Assembly (NCBI RefSeq): GCF_014649855.1
Contig: NZ_BMTV01000016.1
Coordinates: forward strand, 1-64,000
DNA from: Streptomyces roseolus
GTDB taxonomy: Bacteria; Actinomycetota; Actinomycetes; Streptomycetales; Streptomycetaceae
DNA length: 64,000 bases
Reading direction: 5' to 3'
Shown here: in pieces, positions 13,971 through 25,004 of the stretch
Position numbering within the stretch: the stretch's first letter is position 1
How the letters are laid out: the number at the start of each line of letters is the position of its first letter
The notes under the pieces: model-generated
Seen by the model: the letters and a program-made list of their open reading frames with translations, nothing else
Told to the model about the DNA's origin: nothing
Databases searched by the model: none
Translations under genes and position numbers: made by a program

Positions 13971-14067
13971 GCAGGGACGCTCGCACAGGCTTTCCCGGGG
14001 CTCCCCCTCCCCCGCTCCCACCTGCGGCGGACCGTCCCCCGGGCGGGGGTGGCGGGCCCCTTTCGGC

Positions 14068-14097
14068 TTGACGGGAAAGAGTAACGCTGCGTAACCT
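14068..14097 (+). promoter_or_regulatory. bldD promoter
   Basis: TTGACG (14068-14073) and TAACCT (14092-14097) are separated by 18 bases, a good match to the housekeeping HrdB consensus. The start site would be near 14104, giving a leader of about 53 bases. The -10 lies inside the adjacent palindrome. Confidence 0.7.
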
Positions 14098-14110
14098 CAC
14101 AGTGAGTTAC
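14091..14110. promoter_or_regulatory. Probable BldD autoregulatory operator
   Basis: GTAACCTCAC followed by AGTGAGTTAC forms a palindrome around CTCAC-A-GTGAG, with one extra C in the left arm. It contains the TCAC and AGTGA half sites of the known BldD consensus. It covers the -10 and the likely start site, so binding would block bldD transcription, as is known for BldD autorepression. Confidence 0.65.
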
Positions 14111-14156
14111 CAGCCGCGCGGCGCAGCCGCATGTCGTCACAGCGTCCGGGAGCGTT

Positions 14157-14657
14157 ATGTCCAGCGAATACGCAAAGCAGCTCGGGGCCAAACTCCGCGC
14201 GATCCGCACCCAGCAGGGCCTGTCCCTCCACGGGGTGGAGGAGAAGTCCCAGGGCCGCTGGAAGGCCGTGGTGGTCGGCTCGTACGAGCGCGGCGACCGC
14301 GCCGTGACCGTGCAGCGTCTGGCCGAGCTGGCGGACTTCTACGGCGTGCCGGTGCAGGAGCTGCTGCCCGGTACGACCCCCGGCGGCGCCGCCGAGCCCC
14401 CGCCGAAGCTGGTCCTGGACCTGGAGCGACTGGCCCACGTCCCGCAGGAGAAGGCCGGCCCCCTCCAGCGCTACGCGGCGACGATCCAGTCGCAGCGCGG
14501 CGACTACAACGGCAAGGTGCTGTCGATCCGCCAGGACGACCTGCGCACCCTGGCCGTCATCTACGACCAGTCCCCCTCGGTCCTCACCGAGCAGCTGATC
14601 AGCTGGGGCGTGCTCGACGCGGACGCGCGCCGAGCGGTCGCCCACGAGGAGAACTGA
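14157..14657 (+). CDS. bldD: Developmental master regulator BldD
   Basis: BldD represses sporulation genes during vegetative growth in Streptomyces when held as a dimer by tetrameric cyclic-di-GMP. The 166-residue product has an N-terminal XRE-type helix-turn-helix domain (about residues 1-75; LGAKLRAIRTQQGLSLHGVE) and a C-terminal domain carrying both c-di-GMP signature elements, R114-G-D116 and R125-Q-D-D128, with spacing as in the characterised protein. It is a single-gene plus-strand unit between pyrR (divergent) and nusB (convergent), with its own promoter, a BldD-like operator and a terminator at 14688-14732. I recall S. coelicolor bldD (SCO1489) in the same setting. Confidence 0.98.
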   Translation: MSSEYAKQLGAKLRAIRTQQGLSLHGVEEKSQGRWKAVVVGSYERGDRAVTVQRLAELADFYGVPVQELLPGTTPGGAAEPPPKLVLDLERLAHVPQEKAGPLQRYAATIQSQRGDYNGKVLSIRQDDLRTLAVIYDQSPSVLTEQLISWGVLDADARRAVAHEEN

Positions 14658-14687
14658 CCTTCTCCGCACCCTCTGCAGAAACGTGCC

Positions 14688-14732
14688 GCCGGGCCCGTGG
14701 ACGTCATCCGACGCCACGGGCCCGGCGCTTTT
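14688..14732 (+). terminator. bldD terminator
   Basis: A perfect 13-bp stem (14688-14700 with 14714-14726), continued inward by CGTC/GACG, is followed by GCTTTT. It lies 30 bases after the bldD stop. Confidence 0.8.
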
Positions 14733-14773
14733 CCGCGCCCGCGCCGATCCCGCTTTCACCCGTTCGGCGGAAC

Positions 14774-14817
14774 GCGAAGGGGCCCGCGGCACCGAACGGT
14801 GCGGCGGGCCCCTTCGC
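14774..14817 (-). terminator. nusB-side terminator hairpin
   Basis: A perfect 14-bp stem (14774-14787 with 14804-14817) is continued after one mismatch by 5 bp around a GAAC loop. It lies just past the nusB stop on the minus strand and faces the bldD terminator. No U-run follows. Confidence 0.7.
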
Positions 14818-14833
14818 AGGGCCGTGTGCGGGA

Positions 14834-15271
14834 CTAGACGTCCGCGTCGCGGCGGAGACGGGGCTTCAGGTCCTTGAAGCGCCCGAGGAGACCGTTGACG
14901 AAGGCCGGGGAGTCGTCCGTGGAGAACTCCTTGGCGAGCTGCACGGCCTCGTCGATGGCCACCGCGTCCGGCGTGCCGTCCTCCCAGATCAGCTCGTACG
15001 CGCCGAGGCGCACGATGTTCCGGTCGGCGGCCGGCATCCGGTCGAGGTCCCAGTCCACCGCGTAGGTGGCGATGAGCTCGTCGATCCGGGCCACGTACTG
15101 GGCGTATCCCTCGACCAGCTGCATGGTGAAGTCACCCACCGCGGGCTGACGCTCGTCGGCACGGTGGAGCCGGATCTGGTCCGCGAGGACCTCCTGGACC
15201 GAAGTGCCGCGCTGGTCGGCCTCGAACAGGATCTGGAAGGCCCGCCTGCGGGCCTTGCTCCGGGCAGCCAC
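14834..15271 (-). CDS. nusB: Transcription antitermination factor NusB
   Basis: NusB with NusE (S10) binds boxA RNA and supports antitermination of rRNA operons. The 145-residue all-helical product has the family N-terminus AARSKARRRAFQILFEAD and the C-terminal motif AVQLAKEFSTDDSPAFVNGLLGRF (given here split between residues 110 and 135). The start is GTG 15271, only two bases after the efp stop, so the two are coupled. The pairing efp-nusB is conserved in actinobacteria. Confidence 0.96.
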   Translation of the reverse strand: MAARSKARRRAFQILFEADQRGTSVQEVLADQIRLHRADERQPAVGDFTMQLVEGYAQYVARIDELIATYAVDWDLDRMPAADRNIVRLGAYELIWEDGTPDAVAIDEAVQLAKEFSTDDSPAFVNGLLGRFKDLKPRLRRDADV

Positions 15272-15273
15272 GG

Positions 15274-15840
15274 TTAGCTGTTCACCCGGCCGAGGTAGTC
15301 GCTGGTGCGGGTGTCGACCTTGACCTTCTCACCGGTGGTGATGAAGAGCGGGACCTGGATCTCGTGGCCGGTCTCCAGCTTGGCGGGCTTGGTGCCACCG
15401 GTGGAGCGGTCGCCCTGGACGCCCGGCTCGGTCTCGGCGATGACGAGCTCGACGGCGGCCGGCAGCTCGACGTAGAGGACCTGGCCCTCGTTCTGCGCGA
15501 CGAGCGCGGTGAAGCCCTCGATGAGGAAGTTGGCGGCGTCGCCGACGACCTTGCGGTCGATGTGGAGCTGGTCGTAGGTGTCCAGGTCCATGAAGACGAA
15601 GTAGTCGCCGTCCATGTAGGAGAACTGCATGTCGCGCTTGTCGACGTTCGCGGTCTCCACCTTCACGCCGGCGTTGAAGGTCTTGTCGACGACCTTGCCG
15701 GACAGCACGTTCTTGAGCTTGGTGCGCACGAAGGCCGGGCCCTTGCCGGGCTTGACGTGCTGGAACTCGACGACGGACCAGAGCTGGCCGCCTTCGAGCT
15801 TGAGCACCATGCCGTTCTTGAGGTCGTTCGTGGAAGCCAC
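15274..15840 (-). CDS. efp: Elongation factor P
   Basis: EF-P binds ribosomes stalled at consecutive prolines and promotes peptide bond formation. The 188-residue product has the KOW-like N-terminal domain ([20 protein letters not shown]) with the exposed loop PGKGPAF near residue 32, and two OB domains with the C-terminal signature [20 protein letters not shown]. The start is GTG 15840; the frame is open upstream to 16188, but that part overlaps the M24 gene and is not family sequence. No modification enzyme gene is nearby. Confidence 0.97.
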   Translation of the reverse strand: MASTNDLKNGMVLKLEGGQLWSVVEFQHVKPGKGPAFVRTKLKNVLSGKVVDKTFNAGVKVETANVDKRDMQFSYMDGDYFVFMDLDTYDQLHIDRKVVGDAANFLIEGFTALVAQNEGQVLYVELPAAVELVIAETEPGVQGDRSTGGTKPAKLETGHEIQVPLFITTGEKVKVDTRTSDYLGRVNS

Positions 15841-15889
15841 GGTTGCGGAATCTCCTGGACTGACGTGGGACCGAGGAGGCGTACGCGCC

Positions 15890-17002
15890 TCACAGCGCGA
15901 GCAGCTCCTTGGTCGTGATGGTGAGTAGCTCGGGTCCGCCGTCCGCCTCCTGGCGCACGACGAGCGTGTCATCGATCCGGACTCCGCCCCGGCCCGGGAG
16001 GTGGACCCCCGGTTCGACGGTGACCGGCACACAAGCGTCCAGTTTACCCATGGCCGAGGGCGACAACTGCGGGTCCTCGTCGATTTCGAGCCCCACCCCG
16101 TGTCCGGTGAGCGGAACGGCGGTCTCCGCATGGCCCGCGGCATCGAGGATCTGGCGGGCCGCACGGTCCACGTCACGGTACCCGGCACCGGGCACGAGGG
16201 ACTCCCGGCCGGCCCGCTGGGCGGCGAAGACGAGCTCGTACAGCTCGATCTGCCAGTCGGCGGGCGCGGTGCCGATGACGAAGGTCCGGCCGATCTCGCA
16301 GCGGTAGCCGTGGTAGTCGGCGCCGAGGCAGACGGAGAGGAAGTCGCCCTCCTCGACCCGGCGGTCGGTGGGCCGGTGGCCGCGCCGGCCGGAGTGCGGC
16401 CCGGCGGCGACGGAGGTGGGAAAGGCGGCGCCGTCCGCGCCGTGGTCGACGAGCCGGCGCTCCAGTTCGAGGGCGAGGTGGCGTTCGGTGCGGCCGACGA
16501 GGATGGACTCCAGGAGCTCGCCGAGGGCCTGGTCGGCGATCTCGGCGGCGATCCGCAGGCAGCCGATCTCGTCCTCGTCCTTGACCACCCTGAGCTGTTC
16601 GACGGCGCAGGCGAGGTCGGCGAGGCGGAGACCGGGAGCGGCGGCGGCGAGGCTGCGGTGGCGGGCCACCGTCAGGTCGTGCTCCTCGACGGCGAGCCCG
16701 TCGGCGCCGGAGCGGCGGGCGAGTTCGGCGGCGGCGACGGCCGGGTCGCCGCCGCCGAGCGGCAGCTGCTGCTGCCGGAGCAGTTCGTCGAGCCGTCCGT
16801 CGGAGGGCTCGCCCTCGGCCGCGAGCGGCCGGATCAGCAGGTCCGCGCCGGGATCGGGGCCGACGAGGAGGACGGCCCCGGGCGGGGCGCCGCCCGCGAG
16901 ATAGCGGACGTTGGCAGGACGGGACACCAGGGCCGCCGCGCTGCCCGCTGCCGCGACCCGGTCGCGCAGCCTGATCCGGCGGTCCGCATACACCTGTGAC
17001 AT
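15890..17002 (-). CDS. M24 (Xaa-Pro peptidase) family protein with altered metal ligands
   Basis: The 370-residue product has the creatinase-like N-terminal domain (about 1-130) and a pita-bread M24 domain. Canonical enzymes bind two metals through D, D, H, E, E. Here the aligned residues are C225 (in [11 protein letters not shown]), E236 (in RCEIGRTF), H301 (in GHGVG), E330 (in VEPGVH) and D344 (in GVRIDDT), so three of five ligands differ. The protein may have changed metal use, low activity or a non-peptidase role. It starts at ATG 17002 with GGAGGC immediately upstream, and it is followed 49 bases later by efp, the same neighbour as in mycobacteria, where it is called pepQ. Confidence 0.88.
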   Translation of the reverse strand: MSQVYADRRIRLRDRVAAAGSAAALVSRPANVRYLAGGAPPGAVLLVGPDPGADLLIRPLAAEGEPSDGRLDELLRQQQLPLGGGDPAVAAAELARRSGADGLAVEEHDLTVARHRSLAAAAPGLRLADLACAVEQLRVVKDEDEIGCLRIAAEIADQALGELLESILVGRTERHLALELERRLVDHGADGAAFPTSVAAGPHSGRRGHRPTDRRVEEGDFLSVCLGADYHGYRCEIGRTFVIGTAPADWQIELYELVFAAQRAGRESLVPGAGYRDVDRAARQILDAAGHAETAVPLTGHGVGLEIDEDPQLSPSAMGKLDACVPVTVEPGVHLPGRGGVRIDDTLVVRQEADGGPELLTITTKELLAL

Positions 17003-17071
17003 GCCTCCGAGCCTACGAGCCGGACCCCGGCCCGGCCTGTCGGCGGCGCCCGACCGGGGAAGGCCCGCCGG

Positions 17072-17974
17072 TCAGCCGGTGGGCGGCGCGGCTATCGCCC
17101 GGGCCAGGGCCTCGTCGATGAGCCGGGCCGTGGACTCCACGTCGAGCGTGGAGTTGTCGATGATCGGCAGCCCGGAGCCGTACCAGCCGGCCATCCGGCC
17201 GTGGATCGCGGCGACCTCCTCGTCGGAGAGCCGCCGGTTGCCGGCGCGCTGGGCGTTGCGTTCCAGGACGACCTCCAGACCGGGGAGGAGGACCACCGGC
17301 AGCAGGCCGGGTCCGACGTGCCGCTTCCAGCCGCCGAGCCCGACGGCGGGCCGGTCGGGGAAGACGGCGTCGTCGACGATGCAGGAGATGCCGTTGGCGA
17401 GGAAGTTGCGGGCGGCGAAGCCGCAGGTGCGGCGGGCCAGCCGGTACTGCGCCTCGGAGTGCTCGTTCCACCCCGACTGCGGGTCGGCGAAGCCGGAGCA
17501 GACCCATTCCCGGACGTCGTCGAGGCTGATGTGGGCGGTGGGGACGGGCCGTCGGGTCGCCCAGTGCCGGGCGACGGTCGTCTTGCCGGCGCCGGCGGGC
17601 CCGATGAGCAGCACGGCCAGCGTGGCGCCCCCGGTGCCGGGCCGGTGCTCGACGACCGGAACGGGCGGGGCGAGCGGCACGGCCCCGGTGGTGTGCGGGG
17701 AGCCCGCGGCGTGCGGCGGCACGCCTCCGCCGGCGTGCGGCGGTACGGCTCCGGGGGCGGCGCCCCAGCCCGTGCCGCCGGCCGCCGGGGGCTGCCCCGG
17801 GCGCACGGCGGGGTGCACCCCGAGCCGGCCGCCGGGCGCGCCGGACGGCGGTCCCGGGTAGGGCGCGGTCGGCGGGAGCGGGGGTACGGGGCCGTGGCCG
17901 CCCGCCGGGCCCTGGCCGGGCGCGCGACCCGGCCCCTCGGGCGGTGGCAGCGGTCCCCCCACTGCGTGCTGCAT
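17072..17974 (-). CDS. P-loop kinase-like ATPase with Pro/Gly-rich N-terminus
   Basis: No specific function can be named. Residues 1-110 are a low-complexity Pro/Gly/Ala-rich tail, probably disordered. Residues 117-300 form a P-loop NTPase of the AAA_33 / zeta-toxin-like small-molecule kinase kind: Walker A GPAGAGKT at 125-132, HISLDDVREWVCSG just after it where such kinases place a substrate-binding Asp, and a lid-like segment LERNAQRAGNRRLSDEEV. It starts at ATG 17974. It lies between the M24 gene and aroQ. No antitoxin-like partner is adjacent, so I do not call it a toxin. Confidence 0.8.
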   Translation of the reverse strand: MQHAVGGPLPPPEGPGRAPGQGPAGGHGPVPPLPPTAPYPGPPSGAPGGRLGVHPAVRPGQPPAAGGTGWGAAPGAVPPHAGGGVPPHAAGSPHTTGAVPLAPPVPVVEHRPGTGGATLAVLLIGPAGAGKTTVARHWATRRPVPTAHISLDDVREWVCSGFADPQSGWNEHSEAQYRLARRTCGFAARNFLANGISCIVDDAVFPDRPAVGLGGWKRHVGPGLLPVVLLPGLEVVLERNAQRAGNRRLSDEEVAAIHGRMAGWYGSGLPIIDNSTLDVESTARLIDEALARAIAAPPTG

Positions 17975-18167
17975 CCGGTGCCACTCCGTCTCGTCGGCCT
18001 GGTAGGTCGGTGCGGGCGGCCGGACACGGTGCCGCCGTCGGCCCCGCTCCGGTCCCCCGGGGATGCCAAAACGTTACCGCCCCGTCCCCCCGCTCGGGGA
18101 ACGGGCGGGGCCCCGCCGGAAGTGCCCGGCCGGAAGTGTCCGGCCGTCGCGGGCCGGGCCCGTGCGA

Positions 18168-18195
18168 GGGGCGGTCACCGCACGGCGACCGCCCC
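18168..18195 (-). terminator. aroQ terminator hairpin
   Basis: GGGGCGGTC (18168-18176) pairs perfectly with GACCGCCCC (18187-18195) across a 10-base loop, 18 bases past the aroQ stop. The rest of the 17975-18212 gap holds only a short imperfect direct repeat near 18116-18144. Confidence 0.55.
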
Positions 18196-18212
18196 GAGTC
18201 CCGCGTACCCGC

Positions 18213-21455
<3,243 letters not shown>

Positions 21456-21569
21456 CGATGCTCCTCATGCTCGCGCCTGGGCACTGCGACGGCAGGACCG
21501 GGCGCGCGGCCCTGACCCGCCACCCCCGATCCTCCCACGTCCGGGCCCTGACCTCGGCCTCCGGTCCAG

Positions 21570-21797
21570 CTATCGGACGCGCGCCTCGTCCTCGTGGACG
21601 TCGGCGGTGGTCGCGGGCCTTCCGGCGGACCGTTTCCGCAGCCAGCCGACGAAGCCGTACACCACGGTCAGTGCGAAGAGCGCGAGCACGGTGTACCGCG
21701 CCCACGCGGGCAGTGAGCTGAGGAAGCCCACGTACAGAAAGCGCAGCGCGTCGAAGGCGAGGTCCGCCTTCGACGCGAGCGTGATGTCCCCGTCCAT
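21570..21797 (-). CDS. Small single-pass membrane protein, unknown
   Basis: This 75-residue protein is not recognised. One hydrophobic segment spans about residues 32-52 (WARYTVLALFALTVVYGFVGW), followed by a basic patch (RKRSAGR) and a polar tail ending EDEARVR, which suggests an N-out, C-in anchor. The start is ATG 21797 behind a G-rich stretch. It lies between aroE and aroC, with gaps of 47 and 114 bases. Its codon use looks like its neighbours', which supports a real gene. Confidence 0.65.
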   Translation of the reverse strand: MDGDITLASKADLAFDALRFLYVGFLSSLPAWARYTVLALFALTVVYGFVGWLRKRSAGRPATTADVHEDEARVR

Positions 21798-21844
21798 CCC
21801 CGTTCCCCCTGGGTGTCATGGCACCCCGGGGCGGCCGCGCGGGG

Positions 21845-22672
21845 TCAGCGCGCGGCGAGCGCGGTCTCGCCGGCGGCGCGCATGGCGGCCAGCGGGGCCT
21901 TCGGGGTGCCCGTCATCTGTTCGACCTGGAGCACCGCCTGGTGGACCAGGAGGTCCAGGCCGCCGATGATCTTACCGGCGCGTGCGGACCAGGCGGCGGC
22001 GAGCCGGGTGGGCCAGGGATCGTAGAGGACGTCGAAGAGGGTTCCGGGGCGGTCGGGGACCGCGTCCGCCAGCGCGTCCGTGGCGCCCGCCGGGGTGGTG
22101 GCGACGACCAGCGGCGCCGCGAGGGCCTCCGCCGCGTCGTCCCAGGCGGCGGTGCGGACGTCGACGCCGAGGCGTTCGCCCCAGCCGCGCATCTCCGCGG
22201 CCCGCGCCTCGCCGCGTACGTAGGCGGTGACGGGGCCCGCGCAGACACGGGCCAGCGCGGCGAGCGCGGAGGAGGCCGTGGCGCCCGCGCCGAGGATCGC
22301 CGCGGACTCCACCTTCTCGACGCCGCGCTCGCACAGGGCGGCGATCATGCCGGGGATGTCGGTATTGTCGCCGACCCGGCGGCCGTCCTCCCGGAAGACC
22401 ACCGTGTTCACCGCCTCCACCGAGGCGGCCGTCTCGCTGACCTCGTCGAGCAGCGGGATGATCGCCCGCTTCAGCGGCATGGTCAGCGAGAGCCCCGCCC
22501 ACGAGCCGTCGAGCTCCGCGACGAAACCGGGCAGCGCCGCCTCGTCGACCTCGAAGCGCTCGTAGGACCAGTCGTCGAGACCGAGCTCCGCGTACGCGGC
22601 CCGGTGCAGGACCGGGGAGAGCGAGTGCGCGATCGGCGAACCGAGGACGGCGGCGCGGTGCTGGGTACTCAC
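21845..22672 (-). CDS. aroE: Shikimate dehydrogenase
   Basis: AroE reduces 3-dehydroshikimate with NADPH. The 275-residue product has the substrate-binding GSPIAHSLSPVLHRAAY near residue 11, SLTMPLKRA with the catalytic Lys, and the NADP Rossmann loop GAGATASSALAAL. The start is GTG 22672, which overlaps the mltG stop (GTGA). The ruvX-mltG-aroE order matches mycobacteria as I recall it. Confidence 0.94.
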   Translation of the reverse strand: MSTQHRAAVLGSPIAHSLSPVLHRAAYAELGLDDWSYERFEVDEAALPGFVAELDGSWAGLSLTMPLKRAIIPLLDEVSETAASVEAVNTVVFREDGRRVGDNTDIPGMIAALCERGVEKVESAAILGAGATASSALAALARVCAGPVTAYVRGEARAAEMRGWGERLGVDVRTAAWDDAAEALAAPLVVATTPAGATDALADAVPDRPGTLFDVLYDPWPTRLAAAWSARAGKIIGGLDLLVHQAVLQVEQMTGTPKAPLAAMRAAGETALAAR

Positions 22673-24432
22673 TGGCCTGACTTCTCTCGTTCCTTCTGGT
22701 ACTCCGCCACGTTCTCGTTGTGTTCCTTGAGCGTCTTGGAGAACACGGTCTTGTTCTCGTTGATCGACACGAAGTAGTACCACGGGCCGTCCGCCGGAGC
22801 GATGGCCGAGTTCAGCGCCTCGAGGCCGGGGTTGCTGATGGGACCGGGGACGAGGCCCTTCACGTCGTACGCGTACGTGTTGTAAGGGTCCACGATCTTG
22901 CGCATCTCCTCGACGGTGCCGACGTCGAGGGTGCTCTTGCCGCGGAGGTAGTTGACCGTGGAGTCGAACTCCAGGCGTCCCGCCGTCTCCGCGTTGTCCG
23001 GCTGGAGGCGGTTGTAGACGACCCGCGCCACCTTGTCGAAGTCGTGCTTGTACTTGCCCTCGACCTGCACGAGGCTCGCGACCGTCAGCAGTTCCCACGG
23101 CCCCTTCAGGCCCTGGGCCGACGCCTTCCCCTCCAGGTCCAGCTTCGTGTACTCCTGGTTGGCGCGGCTGACCATCTTCTTGAGGGCGTCCTCGGGCTTG
23201 GAGCCCTTCGCCACCGGGTAGCTCGCGGGGAAGAGGAAGCCCTCCAGGGGGTCCTTGACGTTCTTGTGGTTCTTCGCCCAGTCCGGCAGGCCCAGGGAGT
23301 CCGCCTTCGAGACGGCGATCTCCTTGGTGCTGCCGGGGTCGAGGCCGAGGCGGGTGTCGATCTGCTCGTACACCCAGGCGTTGCGCTTGCCCTCGGGGAT
23401 GATGAGGTTGGCCTGGCTCGCCGGATCCAGCATCAGCGCGACCGCGCTCTCCGCCGACATCTCCTTCTTCAGGGTGTAGGCGCCGGCCTGGATCGAGTTG
23501 CCCTTCTCGTTCTTGTTCTGGGCCGCGACGAAGGCGTCGACGCTCTTCACGACGCCGGCCTGTTTGAGGATGTTGCCGATCTCGTTGCCGAAGGCGCCCT
23601 TCGGGATCTCGACCTGGACCTCGCCGGTGCCACTGCCCACGTAGTCGGGGGCCTCGCCGAACTGGCCCTGCCAGAACTGGTAGCCGAAGTAGCCGATGCC
23701 GCCGACGCCGCCCACGAGGACGGCGGCGACGACGAGGCAGGCCATGCCGTTCTTGCCCTTGCGCTTCCGCTCCTTGCCGCGGCGCTCGCGGTCGCGGGCG
23801 TCGCCGCCCCGGCCTCGGCGCGGGGCCGGTTCCTCGTCCTCGTAGGGGCCGTCGTCGTCACCGCCGAAGAAGGGGTGCGACTCCTCCGGCTCCGGCTCGG
23901 GCTCCGGTTCCGGGTGGGCGGGCTCGGGCTGCGGCGGCTGCTGCCGGCGGCCGGGCGGCTGCGGCGGCGGGTACGCCTCGGGCGTGCCGTAGAGGTCGGG
24001 CTGCCGGCCGCCGTACGGATCGGCGGGCGGGGCGTTGTAGGCCATGGCGGCCTGACCGGTCTCCCAGTTGCCGTCATACACGTGTCCGGGATGCCCGGGC
24101 GTGTCGTAGCCCTGCTCCTGGTACGCCTCGTGCCCCGGGGGGCCCTGGTCCCAGCCGGTCTGTCCGTACGCCTGCGGCTGCGCCTGCTGCGGGTCGGCGT
24201 ACCCCTGCTGCTGGTACTGCTGCTGGTACGCGGCCTGCTGCTGGGCGTACGGGTCGGCCCCGTAGCCCTGCTGGGCGTACGGGTCCTGGTAGGCCTGGTC
24301 ACCCTGCGCGTACGGCGTCGCCTGGTGCGGCTGCTGGTGGTACTGCTGCTGACCTTCCCACCCCTGGTCCCCGTACAACGGGTCCGTGGGGTGCCACGGT
24401 TCGGAGCCAGGGCCCCGGCCATACTCAGTCAT
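22669..24432 (-). CDS. mltG: Endolytic peptidoglycan transglycosylase MltG
   Basis: MltG cuts nascent glycan strands at the outer face of the membrane and is thought to set glycan length. The 587-residue product has a long cytoplasmic tail: residues 20-130 rich in Gln/Tyr/Gly, 165-203 rich in Pro/Glu/Asp, then a basic stretch (RDRERRGKERKRKGK). One transmembrane segment spans about 230-252, followed by a LysM-like part and the YceG domain with ELLTVASLVQVEG (catalytic Glu region), RLEFDSTVNY and ANPG-like PISNPGLEALNSA. It starts at ATG 24432 and overlaps aroE by 4 bases. The tail makes it much longer than E. coli MltG (about 340). Confidence 0.93.
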   Translation of the reverse strand: MTEYGRGPGSEPWHPTDPLYGDQGWEGQQQYHQQPHQATPYAQGDQAYQDPYAQQGYGADPYAQQQAAYQQQYQQQGYADPQQAQPQAYGQTGWDQGPPGHEAYQEQGYDTPGHPGHVYDGNWETGQAAMAYNAPPADPYGGRQPDLYGTPEAYPPPQPPGRRQQPPQPEPAHPEPEPEPEPEESHPFFGGDDDGPYEDEEPAPRRGRGGDARDRERRGKERKRKGKNGMACLVVAAVLVGGVGGIGYFGYQFWQGQFGEAPDYVGSGTGEVQVEIPKGAFGNEIGNILKQAGVVKSVDAFVAAQNKNEKGNSIQAGAYTLKKEMSAESAVALMLDPASQANLIIPEGKRNAWVYEQIDTRLGLDPGSTKEIAVSKADSLGLPDWAKNHKNVKDPLEGFLFPASYPVAKGSKPEDALKKMVSRANQEYTKLDLEGKASAQGLKGPWELLTVASLVQVEGKYKHDFDKVARVVYNRLQPDNAETAGRLEFDSTVNYLRGKSTLDVGTVEEMRKIVDPYNTYAYDVKGLVPGPISNPGLEALNSAIAPADGPWYYFVSINENKTVFSKTLKEHNENVAEYQKEREKSGQ

Positions 24433-24533
24433 CGATCCCCAAACAGCCGCGAGGCTTCCGGACGATCCGCCTCTACGTAGTGCGGCAGCTGTTCGAACAC
24501 CGCCGCATCGCGCGGAACGTTACCGTATCGCGA

Positions 24534-25004
24534 TCAGATGACCACTTCGACGCCCTCGCCGGGCGGATTACCTGATACCCGTTCGGACTCAAGAGCGTTC
24601 TGAAGGATGATCACGGCGGCGGCCTGGTCGATGACGGACCGCCCCTTCTTGGACTTCACGCCCGAGGCCCGCAGCCCCTGGGTGGCCGTCACCGTGGTCA
24701 TCCGCTCGTCGACCAGACGGACCGGCACCGGGGCGACGCCCTTCGCCATCTCCTTCGCGAAGGCCCGGACCTTGGTGGCCGCGGGGCCCTCCCGCCCGCT
24801 GAGCGAGCGGGGCAGGCCCACGACGACCTCGATCGGCTCGTACTCCTCGACGATCTGGCGGAGCCGCCGGTGGGCGGCCGGGACGTCGCGTCCCGGCACG
24901 GTCTCCACCGGCGTGGCGAGGACCCCGTCGGGGTCGCACGAGGCGACCCCGATCCGGGCGTCCCCGACGTCGACCGCGATGCGGCGGCCGCGGCGCATCG
25001 TCAC
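24534..25004 (-). CDS. ruvX: Holliday junction resolvase-like / pre-16S rRNA nuclease YqgF
   Basis: This RNase H-fold protein is called RuvX or YqgF; in E. coli it has been linked to 16S rRNA 5' maturation. The 156-residue product shows the fold's acidic positions in [24 protein letters not shown] and RLVDERMTT. The start is GTG 25004, which overlaps the alaS stop (GTGA); ATG 24998 two codons on is an alternative. It lies between alaS and mltG, the conserved order. Confidence 0.92.
   Translation of the reverse strand: MTMRRGRRIAVDVGDARIGVASCDPDGVLATPVETVPGRDVPAAHRRLRQIVEEYEPIEVVVGLPRSLSGREGPAATKVRAFAKEMAKGVAPVPVRLVDERMTTVTATQGLRASGVKSKKGRSVIDQAAAVIILQNALESERVSGNPPGEGVEVVI

Noticed and set aside
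17072-17974. Zeta toxin of a toxin-antitoxin pair
   Set aside because: The fold is similar, but no small antitoxin gene is adjacent and the setting is a housekeeping operon.
18116-18144. Imperfect direct repeat CCGGAAGTG(C/T)CCGGCC
   Set aside because: Two short copies in a GC-rich terminator region, with no clear function.
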